Shown here piece by piece: positions 49,971-61,500 of a stretch of DNA of 64,000 bases; position 1 is the stretch's first letter; each line of letters opens with the position of its first letter. The stretch covers positions 682,001-746,000 of the forward strand of contig CADCXC010000014.1 of the NCBI GenBank assembly GCA_902806595.1. Direction: 5' to 3'. Both the position numbers and the translations under genes were made by a program. The notes beneath the pieces were generated by a model. That model saw only the letters and a program-made list of their open reading frames with translations, did not search any database and had not been told where the DNA came from. Source of the DNA: Pyrenopolyporus hunteri (Eukaryota > Ascomycota > Sordariomycetes > Xylariales > Hypoxylaceae).

Positions 49971-51341
49971 TTAATCTTCCGGGCTCTTCTCCGCCCCAGA
50001 CTCTCCTTCCTCGGAGTTCTCGGCGCCCCCTCCCACTTTTCCCTCAACGGCACCGGACTCACCCTGCCTCGCCTTTTCCGCAAGCCACTTCTCAAACTGC
50101 CTTTTATTCTCCTCGCAAATCGCATCGCCGACCTCCTCCCACTTCTCTCTGACGAACCGCCTTATATTCTCCTCGATATAGAACCCCTCCTCGTCGCGCA
50201 TCGGCAGAGCCGGGCGTATGCCCAGGTCGTAATTCTCGTACATGACGATCCTCCTCAGCGCGCCGGCCGCGTGGCCGCGCCACTCCTGGTCGCCCAGCTT
50301 CGCCTCCTTCCCCTCCTCGAACTCCGGTATGGACGCCTTGATGACGCCGCGCCAGATCTTCCGCCGCTGCTGCTCCTTGTACCACGCGTTGAGCCGAGCA
50401 TCGTAGACGCACTGCGAGCCGGGGAACGTCGCGAATGCCTCGTCGCGCACTGATTCGCGCGTCGAGGTATGCGTCGTGAAGCGCCCCTCTCGCCGGCACG
50501 CAGGGAGGAATTCTTCCTGCCACCTCCTGAAGACGTGCCGATGTTTCAAGCGGCGGCGATCGTTCGCCCTGAGCTTGGCTTCATCCATCTTGTCGTCTTC
50601 GCCAGGTCGCACGGTGAAGAGTCGGCACGTGGAAACGTACCGGAATAAGTCCTCTTCTGACTCGAAAGGCTCTTCCCACTGCGTGCCGTCGTACTTGAGG
50701 CCTAGAAATTCGAGGATGACGGTGGGTTCGGTGGAAAGCAAGATCTTGGATTGCGGTTTGTCTTGGTCCTCAATTTCCGGGACCCGTATGAATAGGCCGA
50801 CGCCGTCGATGGTGAGTCCATATGGGCGGATGATATTTCCAACGAGGTTCCATAAATCTCCGTGAGCGGTCTTGAATAGCTCCCATTGTAGGTGCTCTAA
50901 GCTATCACATAGATGTAGGTCAACCTGGATGTACCGAGGCTCTCTCGTACTGTTGCTTGTCTCCGCATCACTGTCGTCTATTTCCTGAGGGAGGTTATCG
51001 GGCCAGGATATGGCCGATGTAAGAGTTTTTCGCTGTTCGATATATCTGTGGGTATTTAAAATACGAGCGGCTACCTGCAGGGGATCATTTGTTGATGGTG
51101 AGATGGAACGTATGTGATTGACGATTGAGGGAGATGGAAACACAGCGGCTCTCTCCCATGTTAGAAAAATATCTATATCGCCGTAGTCTTTTTTGGCTGG
51201 AGCCGGGATAGGAGTCGCAACCACGACGAAGAGCTCTCGGAGCTTGGTCTGACAATAACGGAGGATATGGCGGTACACTCCAGGGGGCATCCGTGGGGTG
51301 AAGAGCGGGTTGCTCCCGGATGTGAAAGCCAACCCACCCAT
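49971..51341 (-). CDS. Fungal conserved protein with nucleotidyltransferase-like core
   Basis: Single exon, 456 residues. Near residues 35-60 the segment KDYGDIDIFL resembles the DxD metal site of the Pol beta / nucleotidyltransferase fold, preceded by a short strand (LRELFVVVATPIP). A matching acidic strand (YIQVDLHLCDSLEHLQWELFKTAHGDLWNLVGNIIRPYGLTIDG) could supply the third acidic residue. The C-terminal half is helical and very charged, with KEQQRRKIWRGVIK and a Glu/Lys-rich tail. Comparable proteins occur in many Pezizomycotina, with no assigned role known to me. It could also be an inactive relative. It is separated from TRAPPC12 by 412 bp and the two genes converge. Confidence 0.75.
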   Translation of the reverse strand: MGGLAFTSGSNPLFTPRMPPGVYRHILRYCQTKLRELFVVVATPIPAPAKKDYGDIDIFLTWERAAVFPSPSIVNHIRSISPSTNDPLQVAARILNTHRYIEQRKTLTSAISWPDNLPQEIDDSDAETSNSTREPRYIQVDLHLCDSLEHLQWELFKTAHGDLWNLVGNIIRPYGLTIDGVGLFIRVPEIEDQDKPQSKILLSTEPTVILEFLGLKYDGTQWEEPFESEEDLFRYVSTCRLFTVRPGEDDKMDEAKLRANDRRRLKHRHVFRRWQEEFLPACRREGRFTTHTSTRESVRDEAFATFPGSQCVYDARLNAWYKEQQRRKIWRGVIKASIPEFEEGKEAKLGDQEWRGHAAGALRRIVMYENYDLGIRPALPMRDEEGFYIEENIRRFVREKWEEVGDAICEENKRQFEKWLAEKARQGESGAVEGKVGGGAENSEEGESGAEKSPED

Positions 51342-52465
51342 GGTATTATGCTCCCCGCGTTATCACGTAGGCGATTCAATAAAGGAACACCAGATATGGT
51401 GTATTTTAAAAGAACGGAACAAGGATGTGAAGGCTAGACCGGCAATATTATATTCTACATGACCATCAGAATGTTTGTAGTCAGACGTAGACGGACGACG
51501 ATAAACGGGCAAATATTGCGATAGCGGGGCAGAAAATTTTGTCAGTTTGAAAAGAGGTAAATAGTAGAGCAAGCCGTGACCACGTGCATAGTAGCGGTAA
51601 ATTGATTGTTTTATAAGGTCGTAGGATATTGTTGATGCCACATTCAAAGAGATAAAAACCTAAGGAAGGGTAGATGGGATCAAGGCCGCGGTGCCTGAGA
51701 TTGTCAAGAACGTCTCATCTCATCGTCCTCCAGAGTTGTAGTGTGTGCACGGACCACATGCGTAAGACCTAACAGTTCATCAACAGCAACGACGAAATGA
51801 CATTGCAACTTCCATGTCAGGTCTCTATTGACTCTTGATGTATGATATATGTCCTGGAATAATATTTACCTGGGTAGAAATAAATTTTGACTATTTTGAC
51901 TATTTGCTCATTTAGCACGACTACATCCTCTCACAAGGCGAATTTCAATGGAAACCATAGGTGAGCATTCCACTTAGGAGTCATGTATAATCGAGTGATT
52001 ATCCTAATGACTCAAAGATGCGTGGCTCAATTTATTGTAATATAACTCAATCCTTGAGTCCTTGTTGGTATGATATGACGGGTTAAAATGACATTTTTGT
52101 CTGGAAGCCCCTTACTAGCGGTGTGGGGAAGTCGAGCAATATGAATAAATAAGTATGTTCTTCATGTTAGAACCCACACAAACTTAAAGATGTCACGACG
52201 CGAACTGAAAGACGTGTAAATAAGTTGATATGTATCGGGATCTTTAAATACGTGGTAACAGTTTGAGAGTAAAATCACTTAATAGAGAGTATGGTATTAG
52301 CATTCTTCAGTAACTCTAAAAGACTTGTTAGATTCTACCAACATCAAGGTCTTTAGTCCGGGTATCATAGCCAACAGATCTAAGAAACTCTAACCATGTA
52401 CCTCTGGTATCGAATTTTAATATCAAAACACCCTCATTTTATATGCCATCGACAGACAGTTTAAA
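51342..52465. other. Intergenic region, no gene seen
   Basis: A 1.1-kb AT-leaning gap between two minus-strand genes. Repeated TTGACTATT pieces occur near 51,890-51,905. No supportable gene. Confidence 0.5.
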
Positions 52466-54083
52466 TCATCCCTCTCTAGTATACGCGGAGCCTTGGCGCC
52501 ACTTAGACCCGTACCTAAGAATGACCACCGGGATCGGGGCCAAAAGAAGACTTGCCCCTCCTAAAATGGACAAGCCCACGCCATAACCAAACTTATTAAC
52601 AAGCGGTCCGGTAGCTAGAGGTAAGAACGTGCCCGCGAGACACCTCGTGACGATTACCGCAGTCATAGCAGAAGCGGCGTAGAGCCCGAAAGCATCCACC
52701 ACGTAAGCATAAAGCGGGAGGAAGCCTAGCATAAGCGTAACGCCGATCATCGCGACTGAAAATAGGAGCATCGGGATCGGTACGTGGAACTGGGCATTCC
52801 ATCCGTACCACGCAATGACTAAGGGTAGCGTAAAGCCACCGATGATGACTAGGGGTAGTCGGTACTCAGGTTGACCAACGCCCTTGCGGGAGTCACGCAG
52901 TTTGACGTAGATCCTATCTAGAGTCTGGTTGCATATTACCACGCTGATAGCAGAACCGATGCCTGAAGTGTACATTAGTCTTATATATCTACCAGGGACA
53001 TCATACACGTAGATGGGGTTGGACTTACTAAAACTTATAAGAGTAGAGCCAGCGACAGCGGGAGATAGACCATACATCGTCTCCAGGATGTCAGGTAGGG
53101 TGGTAGCCATGATGTAAAAGTACGTGAACACTATCGAACCAAATAATGATATTGCCTGTAGGACGCCCGAGCCCGCCAGCACCGTAAAAGGGCGGATGAT
53201 AGCACCCCACAGCTTCTCTCCTTTCGAACCATCCTCCATGTCGAACACAGTCCGTAGCGACGTGTTACCAGTTTCTAGCCGGAGTCGCGCCGCTTTCCGC
53301 CTCAGAATCGCGACTTTATACGTCTCCCGGAAACACGTGAGGAAGACCAACTCGCATGCGGTCGCGAGCATTACACACATCCACATAGTTCTCCGCCAGC
53401 CCAAGGTCTCGGCAATCGCTCCGCTGATTGCCGGGCCGACAGCACCGCCGATTAACGGCGCAAGCTGGATCAAGCTCATAGCCGAGCCTCGCTGTTCGGA
53501 TATGAAGATATCGCCGACGATAGCGGGGTTAAGCACATTGGACGCCACTGCAAGCCCCGTCAGGGTCCTGGCGACGATAAAAAGCGTCGTACTTTGAGAT
53601 AACGCAGCTAAGACCGTAGCCGTGATAAAAAGCCCGTTGGCAACATTCATAACGGGATAGCGGCCGAAGACTTCGGACAACGGCGCGATAAGCAGAGGAC
53701 CGGCAGCTTCGCCGAGTTCCCAGATGGTAACGAGCAAAACGCTGGCGGATTTGCTAGAATGCCCATGCTCGAGATCGTCCACTATGCGTGTTGCGACGGG
53801 CACGACGGATATACATGTGAACGTCCTACGATGAGAGTTAGCTCCGCGGGGGCTTGGTGGATAATGTAGGTACCTGGATAGGTAAGTCCTATACGTACAC
53901 GGTGAAAGCCATTAAGGCGAGCAACGCCACTATGGCCCATTTGTACGCCTGTGGCCATTCTAGGGGGTTTTCGTCGTCCCCGGTCGGATCAAAATCTACG
54001 ATATCCTTGGTTAAGACAACGTCTGGTTCGTCGTTGTATACTAGACTTGTGTCCTGCAGCAACGGCTGTGTCTCGTCCATCAT
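52466..54083 (-). CDS. Major facilitator superfamily transporter (DHA1-like, 12 helices expected)
   Basis: Three minus-strand exons (54083-53899, 53825-53029, 52962-52466) encode 492 residues; introns of 73 and 66 bp. The cytoplasmic N-terminus (MMDETQPLLQ...ENPLEWP) is typical of fungal drug:H+ antiporters and polyamine/toxin exporters. Helix 1 is built across the first junction (ALMAFTV|TFTCISVVPVATRI). Motif A follows helix 2 (LSEVFGRYP). Other landmarks are the ITATVLAALSQ and SALTLISF helices and a C-terminal short tail. No substrate can be assigned. No biosynthetic gene adjoins it, so general efflux is likely (inference). Confidence 0.9.
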
Positions 54084-55796
54084 GCACCTTGGATCTGTAA
54101 ATTACTTGCAATTGAGAATATTTACGGAAAGGAAGTGGAAAAGGAAAGGGGTAAAGGACTTTAAAGGTATATGAGGCTCGGTAATCCGCGGCTCGCGCTC
54201 GCTCCCGTAAAAGTTGGGAAACATTTTATAATCCCTACTTGCATATACCCACTTTGCCCCTCCCCCGCTCTCCCTTCTGTGTTACGACATCGGACATGGT
54301 CAATTGCGAAGTGTGGAGCTAAGGGCGCCAGATTGCAATTACTAATCCTAATGCACATACCGCAGGCCAGACCGCCGACTTAGACGCTTGGGACAACGCC
54401 GATAACAATCCGGCCTCCTGGTCGGCATTAAAACCTTTGCATATAAGGAGGGAGGGTGTCTGAACTAAAGCCCATAGTACGATTTCTTATAAATTCTTAG
54501 CCGTGTGTTTCCTTTCGATTATTTACCAAATAGGCTGTTCCTAGAAAAGATGTTGAATTCTTATATAAGTCGTCCAGCTTAACTAAGAAATACACTTAAA
54601 CCGATAACCCGCTAATAGCATAGACAAGATAAAACCATACCATAATTCGGCGCTCTACCAACCCTAATATTCCTAACCCCAGCGAGAAACATCATCCCTA
54701 ACACGTATCCAAGTAGGTAGATGTATTAAGGCCGATCTATCGAATTAGACTTTTTAGTTAAAATATAATATCCATTAGAATGTCGAAGGGTTAAATTTCG
54801 CACAGCGCTTTACTTTGTAGCCTCTTTACTGTTTAGGACGCCCTGAGAAGATTATAATCCACCTGTAAAGTCACTGCTAAACCTAGGACTCGTAGCCCGA
54901 AGACTGAGTTGTAGGTTATAGCGTAGTAGGCATACGTTAGTTAATGATGCCTAGGCACACTTATAGGTATGGTATTCGGGGGAGGTGGGGAACATTGGGG
55001 TTCGTTTAGGCGGGGTTAAGGGCGCCCGTGGATACTATGTGGTAGGTACTTAAATAGTGCGTCCTGCTCCTAGGATATCTACCCTATTGCGACAGTGTCA
55101 CAGCGAACTCGCCCCCTAACCTCCGCTGTTGTTTACCAAGAAGAAAAAGGTAGCGTAGGTACCTAGGTAATCATTGACCTCCCCTTTCTATCAACAGATT
55201 GATCGTCCTCGCATTTGGATACATGTTCGACACATTGAAGATAAGGAACACTACAATAGAGAATCTCCGCTTCATTTTCAGAAGCGGGCAGGGAGTATTC
55301 TTCAATACTGGTTCAGCATTTAGGATGACCTTCCCTAACTTAGACCGGGGCCACGCCGTCCCGGTTAATTCTTCTAGCGCTGAGGAAACCATTTTCCTCC
55401 CCCTGGGCGGAGACTTATCGCTAAAAGCTTCTGTAAATTATCTAGAGGCGGGGTATTAGGCGGTTCACTTATGACCTTTAAGACAAGCCGAAACATTACC
55501 CAATAGACAAAGCTATCTGAAGATAATATGTCTTTGTTATATGCGCCATGTGGCAAGCTAGTATGCAGTCTAAGATGACACATCTAAATAGCGACTACGG
55601 AAACACGAGCCATTCTAGGCCCCTGATTACATAGGGGTAAGCTATCGACTCTATTTCGACCCGTCCGGGCGGTCCACCTTGGTAATAACGGTAGATATCT
55701 CAATGCCATAGTCCAATGCCCAATGTCCAGAAAATGCTATTCCAAAAACAGACTGCATATTTATATTCCATTCATAATAATCGTCGTGAGTCCTGC
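54084..55796. other. Intergenic region, no gene seen
   Basis: 1.7 kb between minus-strand genes. A frame of 86 codons at 55199-55459 is not spliced to any recognisable protein. CCTAGG palindromes occur at about 54,884, 54,950 and 55,160. Confidence 0.45.
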
Positions 55797-57858
55797 TTAT
55801 CTTTCTCGTTCCGCACGTTGCACCAAGTGCCCCAGATTGAACAGCAACGCATCCTGGAAGAATCCCGGACCCAGCTCTGGGGGTCGGGGTTGGGGTTCCG
55901 GCGGCCTAGCTCGAGCCGGGTTGATATTTGGATTCGGGTTGAAGGGATTTCGATCGCGTCGTAGAAAGTGTTCGGCCAGGTCCGCGTCCGGCATGTGTGG
56001 CATATTCGCTGGGCCTGGGCCTCGTAGACGTGGGACAAAGCCTCTAAATCTGTCCGGGTTGGGGATATTAGCTCTTCCTTCCCGGAGCGGACCATCTTGC
56101 ATGAAGAGTGGTGGGGGCGGCGCATTCACGTTGATAAAAGGCATGAAGACTCTCCCTCCCTCATAGTTGGGCGGGTTGTCGTGATATCTGCATTCTCGAG
56201 TGTGGTGGCACTGGAGGAAATCGCGCCCGTCTCGGTAATAAGTACCGAAGCAAAGCCAACACCACTCGTGACCGCAGACGCCTTGTAATTCTTTATTAGT
56301 TGAGTTCCCAGTAGTTACCTGGTACTTTAAAGAAGAATGGAAACTTACAGGTAACATGGTCGCATCCCGTGTACTTGTGGATATTCCTTTGACATCCTGG
56401 GCATGGTTTTGAGGTTTCCTTGACATGTTTTTCGGATGCCTGATCATTTTTCCTCTGCTTCCGGGTACGCCGATCGTAATCCGCGCAAGTTTCCCCCCTA
56501 TGCCACGGGACATTATGATGCACACAGAGGTAATGCTTACACGCGTGACACTTCGCCCGCTCGCATCCCGCTGGATATATCTGGCCCGAGTCGCAACGGG
56601 GGTTAAGGCACCATATGAATTCGGGGATGCTCGTAAGCAGGGCTTTCGCCGCCAGTATATCATACCTATCGAATACTTCTCGAGTAGCAAACGCTCGGAC
56701 GTTCTCAAATTTGAGTAGTTGAGGACACTCGGGACACTTCAGACGATCCCAAGTAGACGTCTCTAAACTTGAAGCTATCCAGAGCCCGACACATGCTTTG
56801 CAGATGCTGGAGTCATGCTCGCAGGCCGCCGTGATTCGTCGCTTGTTGGGCATTTCGGAGACCCTCTTCTCGTCACTACACACGATGCATGTCTCTGAAA
56901 ACGGAAGTAGCCAGGCCTCGTTGCGAATAAAACTGTCTTCTATGACCCGAGGTACCTCGAAATCGATCGTCTCGCCGAAGCGAATGTGATTGCTTCTCCT
57001 GAGCAGCCTACCACGGTAGGTCAATCTAATATCCTCGGTGCTGATGCCGCGCCGACGAGGTTTGCGCGAATGGACCGAAGCTAACACATCGTCCTTGAGC
57101 CAGGTCTTAAGTTTTAGCACATCGACATAGCCATAATTGTTGACGCATGGCTTATGGCAGATGTACTGTTCGTTGAACCCTCGGAGAACCAAATAGGAGT
57201 CGATCGGGTTTAGGTTGATAGTCAGATACCGACAGAGCCATTTCCTCACTTTATTCGTTTCCCAGTTGTTCCCTTCCAACGGGCCAGACCGTAGACCCCC
57301 GGCAGCCTCGACCACAACTTGGTTGGCATCACGTATGAGATACTCTTTAGATTTATTTGTGGTCTTCAGAAGATTCGCGGTCGTCTCTCGGACCTTGCCT
57401 ACAGATCCTCCGGCAGTAACCTCTTGAGAGATCGCTTCTATGTCAGACTTCCGGAGCTTCAGGCCAGTTCCTTGCCAAATTATCTGTAGCGAGTCATCGT
57501 CTCCTGATGGCAATACCCGATAAAGCAGGGACGACACTCCCCCGGGGATATCGCGTCCCTCCAAGCGCTTGTCGACGGAAAAGAACTGTACTTCGGCGTC
57601 TTTCGGAATTTTCGTGTCCCCGTCAGGAAACCGCTTCCTGAGTAAAGCGACAACGTGATTGAGGTTCCAGGATTCCTTTACACCGACGTTGACAAGATCC
57701 CGACCCGTCAAGACGCTATCAAGATCGGTTAGGTCGATCCTTCTCTTATCGCTAGGGGAGTCGCGATGCTTTGGGCGATGCCCGCGCCCGTCGCTTTGAT
57801 TCTGTGTTGAGTCCGTATAGCGGGTTGTTGCAGTGGACGGCCGGCGATGCCCGAACAT
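55797..57858 (-). CDS. RBR-type (RING-IBR-RING) E3 ubiquitin ligase
   Basis: Two minus-strand exons (57858-56349, 56281-55797; 67-bp intron) encode 664 residues. The N-terminal half holds a charged leader and a region of no clear domain. RING1 starts at CIVCSDEKR and continues through CEHDSSICKACV to CPECPQLL. The IBR follows (WCLNPRCDSGQIYPAGCERAKCHACKHYLC). RING2/Rcat spans the intron: CPGCQRNIHKYTGCDHVTC then CGHEWCWLCF. The cysteine of CDHVTC is the expected catalytic thioester residue and appears only when the exons are joined. The C-terminus is Pro-rich (PPPPLF, PARARPPEPQPRP). RBR ligases transfer ubiquitin through this Cys. The targets are unknown. It differs from the parkin/HHARI groups and probably belongs to the expanded fungal RBR set (inference). 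Confidence 0.9.
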
Positions 57859-58550
57859 TGTGGAGTTTACAGGGTAGATCGGTAGTTAAAAACACTTATG
57901 GACCCATGGGCTGCACATGCCCCTAAGTAGCTGCATGTGGCGAAGTGAGAGTGGTTAGAATTATCAAGGCGAATAAAACAAGGGCAAGGCGAGAGACATT
58001 ATGGTTTTTTAAGTAAATCTCTCGCCTTATGAACACCAACGCTGAGGCTCTGATAGAGTCATAGAGCTTTTCACGCCCGTGCAATCCCACAACCTATCAT
58101 GTTGTCGGACGTCTGCGGGGCAGACGTGCAGGCGTAGGTAAGCTGGGGGAGTTGTATTAAGGTGCGTAAGAGGGCTTTCCGAAGCCCAGCTCTAGCGCCT
58201 GAGTACGGAAGTACGTGCATCCAAGAACAACCATCATCCGATATCCACGATCGCTTTCGGTACCTGATTGGGTGGCGAACAGAACTCCATTTAGCCTTGG
58301 TGGTGCGGTGGCACCAGACAGTACGTGAAGCCACGTGAGACAATGCAGCGCGACTGTGAGCTGTACCGACGGGGTTCTCTTGTGTGGTAGATCCCCAGCA
58401 GGATATGATTCGACGAGGGAAACACCCGCAAGAAGCAAGACAGCATAATGCCGAAGCCGTCTTATTTAGCTGCCTGTCATGCGCATCGACCCCTTCACGA
58501 CATAATGTGCGGAGGAGTGCACGCCGGACCATAAGTAATTTTTCCGCTAA
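57859..58550. other. Intergenic region upstream of the RBR gene, no gene seen
   Basis: About 700 bp holding the RBR promoter. The open frames at 58,071-58,532 overlap in two frames and show no family signature. Confidence 0.5.
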
Positions 58551-61500
58551 ACCGTTAATTTAAAGAATTTCCAAATGTCAAACCCACTTTTTAGTTATAA
58601 TTACGTGATATTTTAGAAACTATAAAATATTATTTATTTTTTTATAATCGATACGAAATAATTTTATTAATTAAAACTAAATTATATTAATATTATAAAT
58701 AATAAAAAAAAAAAATTAAAATGCGATTTTTTAAATCGTATTTTTATATAAATCCGTTAATATTAAAGTTATAATTATTTAATAAAATTAAATTATTACA
58801 TTAAATTATAATAATAATTATAAATTTACGGCATATAATAATTATTATTTACTATAATAAAAATTATAATTAATAAATTTATTATTATTTAATATAATAA
58901 TTTAATTTTATTAAATTATCGATTTTATCGTTAAAATATATATATAAAACTACGGATTTTTTAACGGCGTTTTAATTTTTTTTTTTTTTTTTTTTTTTTA
59001 TAATATTAACGAAATCATATCTTAATCTTTAATATTACGCGTTATATTAAAATTTAATATTATTAATTATAATATATAAAATAATTATTTAATTAATATA
59101 TTTAAAAAATATAATAAATAATTAAATAAAAAAACGTTATAAATTTATATTAAATTTAATAATTAAAAATTTACTTTTAAATAAATATAATAATAAATAA
59201 TATTTATATATAATTAAAATATTTTATTAAAAAATACGGTAAATAAATATTAATTATATATTTATTAAATAATTTAATCTATTAAATATAATAAAAGGAA
59301 ATATAATAAATAAATTTATAACTATTTTTTTACGTAATTATCTTTTTAAAAAAATATTAAAATATAATAATCGAAAATATTATATTTAAAATAATATATA
59401 TAGTTATAAACTTATAATATTATATATATAATAATAATTTATTATTATAATAAAAAGTTTTAATTATATATACATTATTATTAAAATTATATTTAAAAAT
59501 AATCCCTTAACTATTAAATTTAATATATTTTTTTTATATATTTAATAAAATAAATTATTTAATATATATAATTAATATTTATTTATTATATTTTTTAATA
59601 ATTTATACATTAATATTTAACGTATAAAATAATCGATATTTATAAAATTTATATTAAAAGTTTATTACGATTCGATACGATAAATTTAACTTTATTAAAT
59701 AATTAACATCGAAACTTCGATCGAATACGTCGTTAAAACTTAAATATAAAATCGTAATTTTTTAAATTACGATTTAATTTTTTTTTTTTTTTTTATAATA
59801 TTAATAAGATTTAATTTTTAATCCTTAATATTACGCGCCGTATTAAAATTTTTTAATTAAAAAAATAATATAACATTTAAATTAATTTTTAAATTTATTT
59901 ATTATTATAATTATTAAATTAATAAAAAATCATTAATTAATAATTAAATAAATATTATACGATCGTATAATAAAAAATAATAAAAAAAATAAATTAATTA
60001 AATTTTATAGATATAAAAAATATAATTAAATTAATTTTATATTAATCGTAAATATATTTTTATTTAAAATTTATACTTTAATTATTTATTATATAAAGTA
60101 ATAAAATATATAATAAAAGTATATTTATTATTATTATCGTTATAATAAATATATTAATACGAAGTTATATTATTATAATAATAATAACTTATTATTATAT
60201 ATAATATTATAAGTTTATAATTATATATATTATTTTAAATATAATACCTTCGATTATTATATTTTAATATTTTTTTAAAAAAATGATTTTATAAAAAAAT
60301 AATTATAAATTTATTTATTATATTTATTTTTATATAATATTTAACGGTTCGAAATTAAAATTATATATTTATTTAAATATTATAATAATAACTTATTATT
60401 ATAATATAATATTATAAGTTTATAATTATATTAAACGATAAAAAATCGTCGATAAATAAACCGAAAAAAAGTATTATACGATCGTACGATAAAAAAGTTA
60501 TAAAAAGTGTATTAATTAATTTATTTTATTTATAAAAGTTATAAAATAATTAACTTCGTATTAATCGTTATTTATATACATTTTTAAAGTATATACTTTA
60601 AATTTTTATTACGTAAAATAACGAAACATTTAATAAAAATATATTTATTATTATTATCGTTATAATAAATTTTTTAATATAAAATTATATAATTATAAAT
60701 TATATATATTATTTTAAATATAATATTTTCGATTATTATATTTTAATACTTTTTTAATAAAAAAATGATTTTTTAAGTTAATAATTATAAATTATTTTAT
60801 TATAAAAATTATATAATTTATATTTAAAATTATTAAATTTTAAATATTATAAATAATAAAAAGGTATTTATAATAAATATAAAAAAACATTATTTAAACT
60901 TAAATTTAACGATAAATATTTAATTAAAAAAATAAAGAAACGTTAAATAATATAAATATTTATATCGAATTAATTTATATATAAATTTCTTTAAAACGTA
61001 ACGTTTTATTTAATAATTTACATTTCCTTTTTAACTTTTTATATACGATTATAATATTATTTTATATTACTACGAGGTATTTCATTAAATATTAATTTCG
61101 ATTTTTTATTTATATTTTAATAATTTTTTAAATAATTTTTAAACGAAATATATTTTTTTTCGTATAATTACGTAAAATTTCGTATTTTTAACGGATATTT
61201 CGTTAATTATTTATTATAAATAATTTATATTTTTAGTGTAAAAAAATTATCGAAATTATAATAAATTAACGGTTTTTTTAACGTATAAATTAACTATTAT
61301 AATTTGAAATTATATATTAAATTTTATTTATAATTTTTTATTATAAAATTTAAAAGATTAAATATATTTAATTATATCGAATTAATATAATTAATTATAA
61401 CATTTTTATATTATAATTAAAATTTAATTCGATGTTAATTTCATTTTATAATAAAATCGACGATTTTTTACCGTATTATATTTTTATAAAAAAAATATAT

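Noticed and set aside
55199..55459. 86-codon plus-strand open frame in the MFS-RBR gap
   Set aside because: No recognisable family, no neighbouring exons and low-complexity surroundings.
58071..58532. 153-codon minus-strand frame before the AT block
   Set aside because: Overlaps another frame and lacks any conserved motif.
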